Source: Bradyrhizobium oropedii
GTDB lineage: Bacteria; Pseudomonadota; Alphaproteobacteria; Rhizobiales; Xanthobacteraceae
DNA length: 43,702 bases
Assembly (NCBI RefSeq): GCF_020889685.1
Contig: NZ_JACMYO010000062.1
Span: 1-43,702, forward strand
Reading direction: 5' to 3'
The translations under genes and the position numbers were made by a program. Shown here one piece after another: positions 7,176 through 15,359 of the stretch; positions within the stretch are counted from its first letter, which is position 1, and the number at the start of each line of letters is the position of its first letter. The notes beneath the pieces were generated by a model. It did no database searches, was not told the origin of the DNA, and was given only the letters and a program-made list of their open reading frames with translations.

Positions 7176-8372
7176 CTACTTGTCGCTCAGCACGTCGCCG
7201 AACAGTGCCCAGGACTTGCCGTCGAACCGTGCCATCTGGATCTGTCGGATCGGCGTCACATTGTCGGGCTCGGTCTGCACCTTGATGCCCGGCAGCAGCA
7301 TCGGCAGTTCCAGCGCCTTCAGGTTGGTCGCCTGCTTGATGATGTTGTCGCGGCTGTAGTCGCCGTTGCAGTTCTTCAGCACCGCCGTCATGACTTGCGC
7401 GACCGTGTAGCCCTGCACGTTGAAGAGATCACCTGCCCTCGCGTTCGGCTGATACTTCTTCATCCAGGCCGCAAACTCCTTCTGCGCGGGATCGTCGGCC
7501 CAGCGCGGATCGGTCGGGTCCTTCAGATAGAGGCCGGTCACGACCCCGATCACATTCTCGAGCCCGGCCGGCTCGAGCACCGCCGAGACCGAGTTGGAGA
7601 CAGTCGGCAGGATGGTCAACGGCTTCCAGCCCATGCTCGCCGCCTTGCGCAACGCCTGCGCCGCGAATTTCGGGGTCGCTTCGGCGAAGAACACGTCCGC
7701 GCCAGACTCGCGCATCGTCACCATCTGGGAATCGATGGTCGGGTCGGTCGTGAGGTAGGTGGTCTCGGCCACGATCTGGCCGACATGCTCACCAAGCCCG
7801 TCCTTGAAACCCCTGAGATAATCCTTGCCGGCGTCCTCGTTCGGCGTGATCACCGCGATCTTCGCATCCGGCTTGGTCTTCAGGATGTATTTTGCGTAGA
7901 GCCGACCTTCGAGCTCGTAGGTTGGATTGAAACCGACCGTCCACGGGAATTGCTTCGGATCGTTCCAGCGCGTCGCGCCCGAGGACACGAACAACTGCGG
8001 CACTTTCTTGATGTTCAGGTACTTCTGCACGGAGATATTGGGCGCGGTGCCGACAGCGCTGAAGATCGCGAGCACCTCGTCCTGCTCGACGAGCTTGCGC
8101 GTCTGCTCGACCGTCTTCGACGGCGAATAGGCGTCGTCGAGACTCTCGAAGTCGATCTTGCGGCCGTTGATGCCGCCCTGATCGTTGAGCATCTGGAAAT
8201 ACGCGGCTTCGGCGCGCGCGATGGTGCCGTAGGCGGACGCCGGACCGCTGTAGGGCGCGGTGTTTCCTATTCTGATCGCGCTTTCGGCTGCGATGGATGG
8301 CGCGATCGAGGCGGCCGTGAGCACGGTGAAGGCGAGCAGGCCCGCCAGGCAAGAGCGAGTTGACAAGAGCAT
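7176..8372 (-). CDS. ABC transporter periplasmic substrate-binding protein (branched-chain amino acid/amide type)
   Basis: 398 residues. The ATG at 8372 has AAAGGAT just upstream. Residues 1-29 form a Sec signal peptide (hydrophobic LAGLLAFTVLTAAS, cleavage near SIAA). The mature part is a Peripla_BP_6/Leu-Ile-Val-binding type fold: IRIGNTAPYSGPASAYG at the start, INGRKIDFESLDDAYSP near 75-90, the inter-lobe AVGTAPN segment near 110, and VITPNEDAGKDYLRG near 175. No permease or ATPase gene lies next to it, so its transporter must be elsewhere; orphan binding proteins of this family are common in Bradyrhizobium. The ligand cannot be told from sequence. Its promoter should lie in 8373-8534. Confidence 0.9.
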   Translation of the reverse strand: MLLSTRSCLAGLLAFTVLTAASIAPSIAAESAIRIGNTAPYSGPASAYGTIARAEAAYFQMLNDQGGINGRKIDFESLDDAYSPSKTVEQTRKLVEQDEVLAIFSAVGTAPNISVQKYLNIKKVPQLFVSSGATRWNDPKQFPWTVGFNPTYELEGRLYAKYILKTKPDAKIAVITPNEDAGKDYLRGFKDGLGEHVGQIVAETTYLTTDPTIDSQMVTMRESGADVFFAEATPKFAAQALRKAASMGWKPLTILPTVSNSVSAVLEPAGLENVIGVVTGLYLKDPTDPRWADDPAQKEFAAWMKKYQPNARAGDLFNVQGYTVAQVMTAVLKNCNGDYSRDNIIKQATNLKALELPMLLPGIKVQTEPDNVTPIRQIQMARFDGKSWALFGDVLSDK

Positions 8373-8534
8373 ATCCTTTTCTTGGTTTTCTTGACGCGGC
8401 GCACATTATCAATCGCGCCGGAGCAGGCAATCACCAAGAAAGCCGCCGCGGAATTTCCGCATGCCGGCAATCACGTTCGCGCACGGAACGTGATGTGTTT
8501 TCAAAGCCTGCAATGTTGCCGGGATGTTCATGAT

Positions 8535-8563
8535 GTGAGCCTTCGCCGGACGCGAAGGTTCAC
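8535..8563 (-). terminator. Hairpin downstream of the prkA-yeaH-spoVR operon
   Basis: GTGAGCCTTCGC (8535-8546) pairs with GCGAAGGTTCAC (8552-8563) with one mismatch around a short loop, 64 bp past the spoVR stop. There is no T-run on the - strand, so termination strength is uncertain. The rest of the 254-bp gap holds a second inverted repeat, ATCACGTTC/GAACGTGAT (8470-8494), which lies in the likely promoter region of the binding-protein gene. Confidence 0.4.
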
Positions 8564-8626
8564 CGAGCAAGATCTGCATTCCGCGCGGCGGGCTGCGCCG
8601 CGCTCAGGTCAGCGAGAGCGTCATCC

Positions 8627-10171
8627 TCAAGCCGCGACCGCTGCCGCGCGCGGACTGACGACGTATTCCTTCAGCACCTTATCGGTACCGTCGACTTCGG
8701 TCAGCGCGACGTCGTAGGTCCAAAGATCGGCGAGATGCTGCAGCACGCGCCGTGTGTCGGTCTCGTTGAGCTGAGCGCCCTTCACGGTGGTGTGGCGCAG
8801 CATCAGGCGGCGATCGCCGTCGAGATCGACATCCACGACCTCGATATTGGCATCGACGAACCCGACGTCGTATTGCCGCGCCAGCTCACGACGAACCCGG
8901 CGGTAGCCACGTTCGTCATGGATCGCATCGACCTTGATCCCCTGGCTTTCGGCGGGGTCGTCGTGCAGATGGAACATGCGGAAGCGCCGGATCAATGCCG
9001 GACTGAGGAACTGGTTGATGAAGCTCTCGTCGCGATAGTTGCTCCAGATCTCGCGCAGCACGCCCTCGACGTCACCCTTGCCGGCGATGTCAGGGAACCA
9101 GTCACGGTCCTCGTCTTCCGGATTCTTCACGATCCGCTCGATGTCCTGCATCATGGCGAAGCCGAGCGCATAGGGATTGAAGCCGGAATAGCGGCGGTCA
9201 TCGAACTCGGGCTGGAACACCACATTGGTGTGCGACTGCAGGAATTCGAGGAAGTTTCCGTCGGTGATCCGGCCCTGCTGATGCAGCCGGTTCATGATGC
9301 GGTAATGGGTGTAGGTCGCGGTGCCCTCGTTCATCACCTTGGTCTGACCCTGCGGGTAGAAGTACTGCGCGATGTGGCGCACGATGCGAATGAGCTCGCG
9401 CTGCCAGGGTGCAAGGCGCGGCGCGGTCTTCTCGAGAAAATAGAGGATGTTCTCCTGCGGCAGACCGAGCAGGGCGCGGCGGCGCTCGGCGGTGAGCGCG
9501 GCCTTGCTCTTGGCCTTGGTGTTCGGCACCGTCCGCCACAAATCGTTGAACACGGCCTCCTCGTGCTGCCGGCGCTCGCCGGCCCGCTTCTCCTCGGCAC
9601 GCAAATCGAGCGTCTTCTTTCCGGGATAGCGATCGACGCCATGCGACATCAGCGCATGCGCGGCGTCAAGCGTGCGCTCGACCGTCTCGCGGCCATGACG
9701 GTCCTCGCAGACTGCGATGTAACCCTTGGCGAATTCGAGATAGTCGAGGATGCCCTCGGCATCGGTCCACTGCTTGAACAAATAGTTGTTCTTGAAGAAG
9801 TGATTGTGCCCGAACGCCGCGTGCGCGATCACCAGCGTCTGCATCGTCGCCGTGTTCTCTTCCATCAAATAGGAGATGCACGGCGAGGAATTGATCACGA
9901 TCTCATAGGCGAGGCCCATCAGGCCCTTGCGGTAGGACGCTTCCTGGAAGGCGAACTGTTTGCCGAACGACCAGTGCTTGTAGAACAGCGGCATGCCGAC
10001 CGACGAGTAGGCGTCGAGCATCTGCTCGGCGGTGATCACCTCGATCTGGTTGGGATAGACGTCGAGCCCGAGTTCGGTGCGCGCGATCTTCTCGCAGGCG
10101 TCGTGAACCCGCTGCAAGGTCTGGAAATCCCAGTCGGCGCCATCGAACAGCAGTTCCCCGGAAGAACCCAT
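8627..10171 (-). CDS. spoVR: SpoVR family protein
   Basis: 514 residues. I chose the ATG at 10171, with GGAAAGGG upstream and only 4 bp from the yeaH stop; a longer open frame to 10348 just runs through the yeaH coding sequence. The family pattern is clear: a start near WDFQTLQRVHDACEKIA, DVYPNQIEVITAEQMLDAY, the conserved GMPLFYKHWSFGK, the region with HNHFFKNN, VMNEGTATYTHYRIM, and FNPYALGFAMMQDIER. Family knowledge: SpoVR was named for spore cortex formation in Bacillus, but in non-sporulating proteobacteria it travels with PrkA and YeaH and its biochemical role is unknown. It is the last gene of the - strand operon and probably acts in the cytoplasm in the stress or starvation response. 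Confidence 0.92.
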   Translation of the reverse strand: MGSSGELLFDGADWDFQTLQRVHDACEKIARTELGLDVYPNQIEVITAEQMLDAYSSVGMPLFYKHWSFGKQFAFQEASYRKGLMGLAYEIVINSSPCISYLMEENTATMQTLVIAHAAFGHNHFFKNNYLFKQWTDAEGILDYLEFAKGYIAVCEDRHGRETVERTLDAAHALMSHGVDRYPGKKTLDLRAEEKRAGERRQHEEAVFNDLWRTVPNTKAKSKAALTAERRRALLGLPQENILYFLEKTAPRLAPWQRELIRIVRHIAQYFYPQGQTKVMNEGTATYTHYRIMNRLHQQGRITDGNFLEFLQSHTNVVFQPEFDDRRYSGFNPYALGFAMMQDIERIVKNPEDEDRDWFPDIAGKGDVEGVLREIWSNYRDESFINQFLSPALIRRFRMFHLHDDPAESQGIKVDAIHDERGYRRVRRELARQYDVGFVDANIEVVDVDLDGDRRLMLRHTTVKGAQLNETDTRRVLQHLADLWTYDVALTEVDGTDKVLKEYVVSPRAAAVAA

Positions 10172-10175
10172 CACG

Positions 10176-11450
10176 CTACACCCTTTCCTGCTTGCTGCGG
10201 CGCTTGAACAGCTCCTGGAACACCGGGAAGATCTCGCCGCGTTCGCTGACCTTGCGCATCGACAGCGGCTGGCCCTCGTTGCGCAGGCGCTCATAGAGCG
10301 TCCAGAGCGAGGAGTCCGGCATGTCGAAGGTATAGTTGGCGGCTTCACCGACCTCGAGATAGGCGAAGAACTGGCAGACCGGCAGAATCTTGTCGGTCAG
10401 CAATTGCCCGGTCAGCCCGCTGTCCGAGGTCATGTTGTCGCCGTCGGAGGCTTGCGCAGCGTAGATGTTCCAGTCGGCGGGACGGAAGCGGGTGCGGACG
10501 ATGTCGTTCATCGCGACCAGCGCGCTCGACACCAGCGTGCCGCCGGAAGCCGGCCCATGGAAGAACGTATCCTCGTCCACCTCCTCGGCGCGGTCGGTGT
10601 GCCGGATGAACACGATCTCGACGTGCTTGTAGCGCCGCTTCAGGAACACGTAGAGCAGCATGTAAAACCGCTTTGCCAGGTCCTTCATGTGCTCGGACAT
10701 CGAGCCCGAGACGTCCATCAGGCAGAACATCACGGCCTGCGCCACCGGCTTCGGCACCGTCTCGAAGCGGCGGTAGCGGATATCGATCGGATCGATGAAC
10801 GGAATTCGCTTGGCCTTGGCCTTCAGCGCCTCGAGCAGCGCCAGCAACTCGGTGCGGCGCGTCTCGTCGTCGCACTCTGCAAGCTCCGCCTCGAGCGTCT
10901 CGATCTCGTCCTTGCGCGGCCGGCGCAACGCCACGCGTCGCGCCAGCGCCCGGCTCACCGTGCGACTGATCGAGATGTTGGCGGGCGAGCCCGATGTCGC
11001 ATAACCCGCGCGGCGGATCCCCTCGCTCTCGGTCTCCGCGAGCTTGCGCTTGGCAAGATCGGGCAATTCGAGGTCGTCGAGGAAGAGATCGACGAACTCC
11101 TCGCGGCTGAGCACGAAGCGGAAGGCGTCCTCGCTGTCGCCCTCGCCCGCGCCGGAGCCCTTGGCGCCGCCCTGGTTCGGGCGTTGCAGCCAGTCGCCCT
11201 CGACGAACTTCTTGTTGCCCGGCATCACCATGTCGCGCGTGCCGCCTTCGCGCCGGAACCGCGGCTCGTCCATGCCGTCCAGCGGGATGGTCACTTCGCC
11301 GCCCTCCAGGACATCCTTGATGTCCCGGTCCTGAGACGACTTCTTGACGGCTCCCTGCACCAGCGCCTTGGCGCGCCGCAGGAACCGCTGCCGGTTCTCC
11401 AGGCTCTTGCTACCCGGATTCAACCGCCGATCGACGATATGCATGACCAC
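10176..11450 (-). CDS. yeaH: YeaH/YhbH family protein (DUF444) with von Willebrand A-like domain
   Basis: 424 residues from a GTG at 11450 (GAGG upstream); an ATG two codons later at 11444 is an equally plausible start. N-terminal IVDRRLNPGSKSLENRQRFLRRA is not given in full here but is the standard DUF444 opening around residues 5-27. A charged low-complexity stretch (Gly/Ser/Glu-rich) lies near 95-108. The C-terminal half is a vWA-like domain with the metal-site motif DVSGSMSEHMKDLAKRFY and a later SDGDNMTSDSG. Family knowledge: in Escherichia coli yeaG (PrkA kinase) and yeaH form a stress- and nitrogen-starvation-induced operon, and YeaH is a candidate partner or substrate of the kinase. 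Here the same pair is followed by spoVR 4 bp downstream, implying one transcript. Confidence 0.92.
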   Translation of the reverse strand: MVMHIVDRRLNPGSKSLENRQRFLRRAKALVQGAVKKSSQDRDIKDVLEGGEVTIPLDGMDEPRFRREGGTRDMVMPGNKKFVEGDWLQRPNQGGAKGSGAGEGDSEDAFRFVLSREEFVDLFLDDLELPDLAKRKLAETESEGIRRAGYATSGSPANISISRTVSRALARRVALRRPRKDEIETLEAELAECDDETRRTELLALLEALKAKAKRIPFIDPIDIRYRRFETVPKPVAQAVMFCLMDVSGSMSEHMKDLAKRFYMLLYVFLKRRYKHVEIVFIRHTDRAEEVDEDTFFHGPASGGTLVSSALVAMNDIVRTRFRPADWNIYAAQASDGDNMTSDSGLTGQLLTDKILPVCQFFAYLEVGEAANYTFDMPDSSLWTLYERLRNEGQPLSMRKVSERGEIFPVFQELFKRRSKQERV

Positions 11451-11526
11451 GTTGCATCTGCCTCACCGGATGCGATCATGACCAGTCGCATCGCATTTTT
11501 CTTGGACGGGACGGAACGGGACGAAA

Positions 11527-11550
11527 CGGAAAGCCGATGCCGGCTTTCCG
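11527..11550 (-). terminator. Perfect 10-bp hairpin between prkA and yeaH
   Basis: CGGAAAGCCG (11527-11536) and CGGCTTTCCG (11541-11550) pair perfectly around a 4-base loop, 9 bp after the prkA stop. On the - strand it is followed by TTTCGTCCCGTTCCG, a weak U-tract. It may attenuate transcription into yeaH-spoVR or mark an mRNA end that sets prkA levels above the downstream genes. Confidence 0.5.
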
Positions 11551-11559
11551 GATCGTGTA

Positions 11560-13502
11560 CTAGCCGGCCTGCTTCACCCGCATGTACCACTCGACGAGGC
11601 GGCGGACCTGACGCTCGGTATAGCCGCGCTCCACCATCCGCTCGACGAACTCGCCGTGCTTCTTCTCGGTCTCGCCGTCCTTCTTGGAGCCGAACGAGAT
11701 CACCGGAAGCAGATCCTCGACCTGGGAGAATATCCGCTTCTCGATCACGTCGCGGACCTTTTCGTAGGAGGTCCAGCTCGGGTTCTTGCCGTTGTTGTGC
11801 GCCCGCGAGCGCAGCGAGAACTTGACGACCTCGTTGCGGAAGTCCTTCGGGTTGGCGATGCCGGCCGGCTTCTCGATCTTGGTCAGCTCCTGGTTCAGCA
11901 GCTCGCGGTTCATCAGCTGGCCGGTGTCGGGATCCTTGAAGTCCTGATCCTCGATCCAGGCGTCGGCATAATCGACGTAGCGGTCGAACAGGTTCTGGCC
12001 GTAGTCGGAGTAGGATTCCAGATAGGCTTTCTGGATCTCGTTGCCGATGAACTCGGCGTAGCGCGGCGCAAGGTCGGCCTTGATGAATTCGAGATAGCGC
12101 TTCTCGGTCTCGTCGGCCAGCTGCTCGCGCCGGATCGCCTGCTCCAGCACATACATCAGGTGCACCGCGTCGGCGCCGACCTCTGTGGTGTCGTGGTTGA
12201 AGGTCGAGGCCAGCACCTTGAAGGCGAAGCGGGTGGAGACGCCGTCCATGCCTTCGTCGACGCCGGCAGCGTCCTTGTATTCCTGCACGCTGCGCGCCTT
12301 CGGATCGGACTCCTTCAGGCTCTCGCCGTCATAGACCCGCATCTTGGCAAACAGCGTCGAGTTCTCGTGCTTGCGCAGGCGCGACATCACCGAGAAGCGG
12401 GCCAGCGTTTCCAGCGTGCCGGCGCGCACGGCGCGGCGGCAAGCTCGGAGGTCTGGATCAGCTTCTCGTAGATCTTCTGCTCCTCGGCGACCCGCAGGCA
12501 GTACGGCACCTTGATGACGCAGATGCGGTCGATGAAGGCTTCGTTGTTCTTGTTGGTCTTGAAGCTCTGCCACTCGGCTTCGTTGGAGTGCGCGAGGATG
12601 ATGCCGGTGAACGGGATCGCACCGATGTTCTCGGTGCCGATGTAGTTGCCTTCCTGCGTCGCGGTCAGCAGCGGGTGCAGCATCTTGATCGGCGCCTTGA
12701 ACATTTCGACGAACTCGAGCACGCCCTGGTTGGCGCGGTTGAGGCCGCCGGAATAGCTGTAGGCGTCGGGATCGTTCTGGGCATAGGTCTCGAGCTTGCG
12801 GATGTCGACCTTGCCGACCAGCGAGGAGATGTCCTGGTTGTTCTCGTCACCGGGCTCGGTCTTGGCGACCGCGATCTGGCGCAGCCGGGAGGGCTGGATG
12901 CGCGCGACGCGGAACTGCGAGATGTCGCCGCCGAAGGATTCGAGCCGCTTGTAGGCCCAGGGCGACATCAGCCCGCTCAGCCGGCGGCGCGGAATGCCGT
13001 ACTTCTCCTCGATCATCGGCCCGAGCTGCTCCGGATCGAACAGTCCGAGCGGGCTCTCGAACACCGGCGACAGCTCGTCACCCGCCTTCAGCACGTAGAT
13101 CGGATGAATTTCCATCAGCGCCTTGATGCGCTCGGCGAGCGACGACTTGCCGCCGCCGACCGGCCCGAGCAGGTAGAGGATCTGCTTGCGCTCCTCGAGG
13201 CCCTGCGCGGCGTGACGGAAGAAGCCGACCAGCCGCTCGATCGTGTCCTCCATGCCGTAGAAGCCGGCGAAGGCCGGATACGAACGTATCGTACGGTTCA
13301 AAAAGATACGGCCAAGGCGTGGGTCCTTGGCCGTGTCGATCATCTGGGGCTCACCGATTGCCGCTAATAACCGCTCGGCCGCATTGGCATATCGCATCGG
13401 ATCACTTCGACACGACTCCAGATACTCGGCCATCGACATGTCGGTCTGGCTTCGCGCTTCAAACGACCTTGCGAAGGCGTTGAACAAAGAATCGTTGTAC
13501 AT
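11560..13502 (-). pseudogene. prkA: PrkA serine protein kinase, interrupted by a one-base frameshift
   Basis: Start ATG at 13502 with GGAGAGAGGG upstream. The first frame encodes about 361 residues with the AAA-type Walker A motif GPVGGGKSS (113-121) and the PrkA AAA region. After codon 361 (12422-12420) it turns into nonsense and soon stops. The - strand frame shifted by one base resumes with GTLETLARFSVMSRLRKHEN and carries the whole C-terminal kinase-like half to the TAG at 11560. Adding one G/C at 12418-12422 would restore a continuous protein of about 647 residues, the normal family length. So the sequence shows either a real null mutation or a homopolymer-type sequencing error (CCGGC where CCCGGC is expected). 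PrkA is a cytoplasmic stress-linked kinase/AAA protein working with YeaH and SpoVR. Confidence 0.9.
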
Positions 13503-14010
13503 GATCCCTCTCTCCACGATATGTATCGCCGCACGACTGACACGAGTCGTAACCAGAGCGTCCAAGGATCGAATCAGCGTCGGCACGCTGGGTCCATTGG
13601 ACACTCGACCGACTCACTTCGGCAATGCACGGCGCGTGCAGCCCCTGCCTTATCAACAGGCAGGAAGCTTAATGGTTCATCAATATCCCCCGTTGGTAAC
13701 CTGATTTTAGCGGTTGTAACCCCTCAGCCACATCCGTGGTTTACCGGGGCCCAGGCTTCCGAGGCAGACATCCGAGCGGGGCAACTTCCCCATCCGGAGA
13801 TGAACGTTGGGCTCCCTGAAAAGGTGTGGCTGTCCAGCCTTGGCGTCAAGATGCGTGCGTCACAGACTCGCATGAACAAACTGTCAGACGAGGTTGAACG
13901 TGCCTCCTTGTCGCCGCGACTAAGGCAACGAGCCCGCGCAGTTCCGCGCGGCACCATTGCCGCGCTGTAAAGATGACACTTTGGAGGCGCAGGCTATTCC
14001 CGAGGCGGTC
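13503..14010. other. 508-bp intergenic region: prkA leader and promoter region, no gene seen
   Basis: I see no convincing coding sequence. Possible structures are an inverted repeat ACGACT/AGTCGT (13533-13550) just upstream of the prkA ribosome site, a TGCAC/GTGCA palindrome near 13626-13640, and a 7-bp hairpin CCTGCCT/AGGCAGG (13644-13664). Two similar 10-mers, GTTGGTAACC and GGTTGTAACC, occur near 13692 and 13712. The prkA promoter must lie here but I cannot place it with confidence. Confidence 0.4.
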
Positions 14011-14639
14011 ATGAAGCAGACGTTTCTTGTTGTCGCACTTGCCGCCGCAGCCTGCGCCGGCGCGGCGTCGACCGTCCAGGCGCAGGAAGAGGTCGACAAG
14101 GCGGTCGACAAGGGCCTGGCAGCCGCCTCGACAACAGGATGTTCGCAGGCCCGCCCGGCGCGAAAGCCTATGCCTGCTTCGTGCGGCGATACGATGCAAA
14201 TCATCTGGCGCAGCATCCGAAGCAGAAGGTCCGTTCGATGAAGCTTCTGGTGTCGGCCGAAGACGCACCGGAAGACAAGACCACCAACTACTCGTTCCGC
14301 CTCGGCGTCGCCTACCGCCACCGCTCCGGCAATTTCGACTCCAGCGGCTACTGCAACCACGCGGTCGCGACCGAATCCGGACACGAAATCCGCTTCGAAT
14401 GCGGCGTGGATTGTGAGGGTGGCGGTATCAGCGTGGCGTTGTCGAAGGACGACAAATCCGCGATCGCACGCCTCGCCAGCATCAGGATGTGGAATCGCAA
14501 CAAGCCCGACGTTGAGGCGAGCGAAGAGCTGCTCGCCGGCGCCGACGACAAGATCTTCCGCGTCGATCGCGTGGACCTGAGCGAATGCGCCGAACTCGTG
14601 ACCGACCGCAAGGAACTCGCGGCGCTCCGTCACAAGTGA
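14011..14639 (+). pseudogene. Small secreted protein of unknown function, split by an apparent frameshift
   Basis: The ATG at 14011 (GAGG upstream) opens a frame with a clear signal peptide (VVALAAAACAGAAS, cleavage near VQAQ) and an acidic/Lys stretch EEVDKAVDKGLA. That frame then becomes Arg-rich nonsense. A shifted frame, open from at least 14109, carries a well-formed domain: FAGPPGAKAYACFVRRYDA, then HRSGNFDSSGYCNHAV, ECGVDCEGGGISVALSK, and a C-terminal DRKELAALRHK. The later frame has no signal peptide or ribosome site of its own, so the two parts most likely belong to one gene with one base lost between about 14095 and 14138. Paired cysteines (in AYAC, GYCN, ECGVDC) fit a periplasmic disulfide-bonded protein. 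I do not recognise a function. Confidence 0.7.
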
Positions 14640-14664
14640 TAGGCTTGCACAAGCGATAGGCTTG
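14631..14664. repeat. Tandem 17-bp direct repeat across a stop codon
   Basis: CACAAGTGATAGGCTTG (14631-14647) is immediately repeated as CACAAGCGATAGGCTTG (14648-14664) with one mismatch. The first copy contains the last codons and TGA stop of the preceding gene. It looks like a recent slip duplication; a role is not evident. Confidence 0.75.
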
Positions 14665-14696
14665 GTCAGGTCAACAATAATTGCGCGAGGGACGCC

Positions 14697-15143
14697 ATGC
14701 ACCGACGCAGCATCCTGTGGGGCACGCTCTCGGCGATCGGCGCCGCCTTCGCGGCGTCGCGGGCGACTGCCGCCACCGAACCATCGCCGCAGAAGCTGAG
14801 GATGGTCTATCACCTCGACGACCTCGACAAGGTCAGTTTCGTGATCGGCAACATCCAGAACCATCTCGACGGCGTCGGCGGCCCCGGCAATGTCACGATC
14901 GCGCTGGTGGTGCACGGCCAGGCGCTGAAGGCGTTTCATTCGTCAGGAGCCAATCCTGACCTGTCCAAGCGTGTCGGGCAGTTCAGCAAGGATGGCATCG
15001 AGCTCGCCGCCTGCGGCAACACCATGAAATCGCAGAACATCGGCCTGAAGGACCTGCTTCCCGGCTTCGTCGCCGCCGAGCGCGGCGGCGTGGTCCGCCT
15101 CGCCGAGTTGCAATCCCAGGGCTATCTCTACCTGCGGCCCTGA
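14697..15143 (+). CDS. Exported DsrE/DsrF-like family protein
   Basis: 148 residues; the ATG at 14697 has GAGGGA upstream. The N-terminus is HRRSILWGTLSAIGAAFAAS followed by RATAA, a signal with twin arginines at positions 3-4, so Tat export is possible but the motif is incomplete. The rest matches the DsrE fold: KLRMVYHLDDLDKVSFVIGN, then NVTIALVVHGQALKAFH, then a helix with ELAACGNTM containing the single conserved Cys, then a C-terminal RLAELQSQGYLYLRP strand. Family knowledge: DsrE-like proteins bind or relay sulfane sulfur through such a Cys. No sulfur-oxidation genes are present here, so the role is inferred only from fold. Confidence 0.85.
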   Translation: MHRRSILWGTLSAIGAAFAASRATAATEPSPQKLRMVYHLDDLDKVSFVIGNIQNHLDGVGGPGNVTIALVVHGQALKAFHSSGANPDLSKRVGQFSKDGIELAACGNTMKSQNIGLKDLLPGFVAAERGGVVRLAELQSQGYLYLRP

Positions 15144-15170
15144 CGCGCGGTCGCGCACCGCAACGCGTCA
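15141..15170 (+). terminator. Hairpin starting at the DsrE-like gene stop codon
   Basis: TGACGCG (15141-15147, including the TGA stop) pairs with CGCGTCA (15164-15170), with an inner CGGT/ACCG stem (15148-15160). A TAAAAATG stretch rather than a T-run follows, so efficiency is doubtful. Confidence 0.35.
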
Positions 15171-15247
15171 TAAAAATGTGCTGAGTTCGGGGTCTGCTCG
15201 GACCGCGTCCGAGGGGATCGAACTGTTGTGAATGGCGTTATCCCTTG

Positions 15248-15288
15248 GGAATACTGATATTCCGCCCGGGCCACCAGCCATGTTGACA
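15248..15288 (+). promoter_or_regulatory. Candidate operator and -35 box for the tal-pgi operon
   Basis: A 16-bp perfect inverted repeat, GGAATA-CTGA-TATTCC (15248-15263), lies 19 bp upstream of a consensus TTGACA (15283-15288). No good -10 is visible at the right spacing (AAAGCT at 15306). The palindrome is well placed for a regulator of the sugar-phosphate operon, 97 bp before the first ATG. Confidence 0.4.
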
Positions 15289-15359
15289 ATCCCCCTCCGC
15301 GCCCGAAAGCTGCCCGAGAACCCAAAAATCGACCCTCGATCGAACGAGAACAGGCACCC

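Noticed and set aside
10172..10348. An N-terminal extension of SpoVR to 10348
   Set aside because: It is the out-of-frame reading of yeaH; a ribosome site precedes the ATG at 10171.
13655..13679. TGAAC-N17-GTT on the - strand as an EcfG promoter for prkA
   Set aside because: The first base of the -35 deviates and the C before GTT is missing. It lies about 150 bp from the start codon, too weak to annotate.
13521..13970. A 149-codon open frame on the + strand upstream of the split secreted-protein gene
   Set aside because: Ser/Arg/Gln-rich, without domain, signal or ribosome site; it overlaps the prkA leader.
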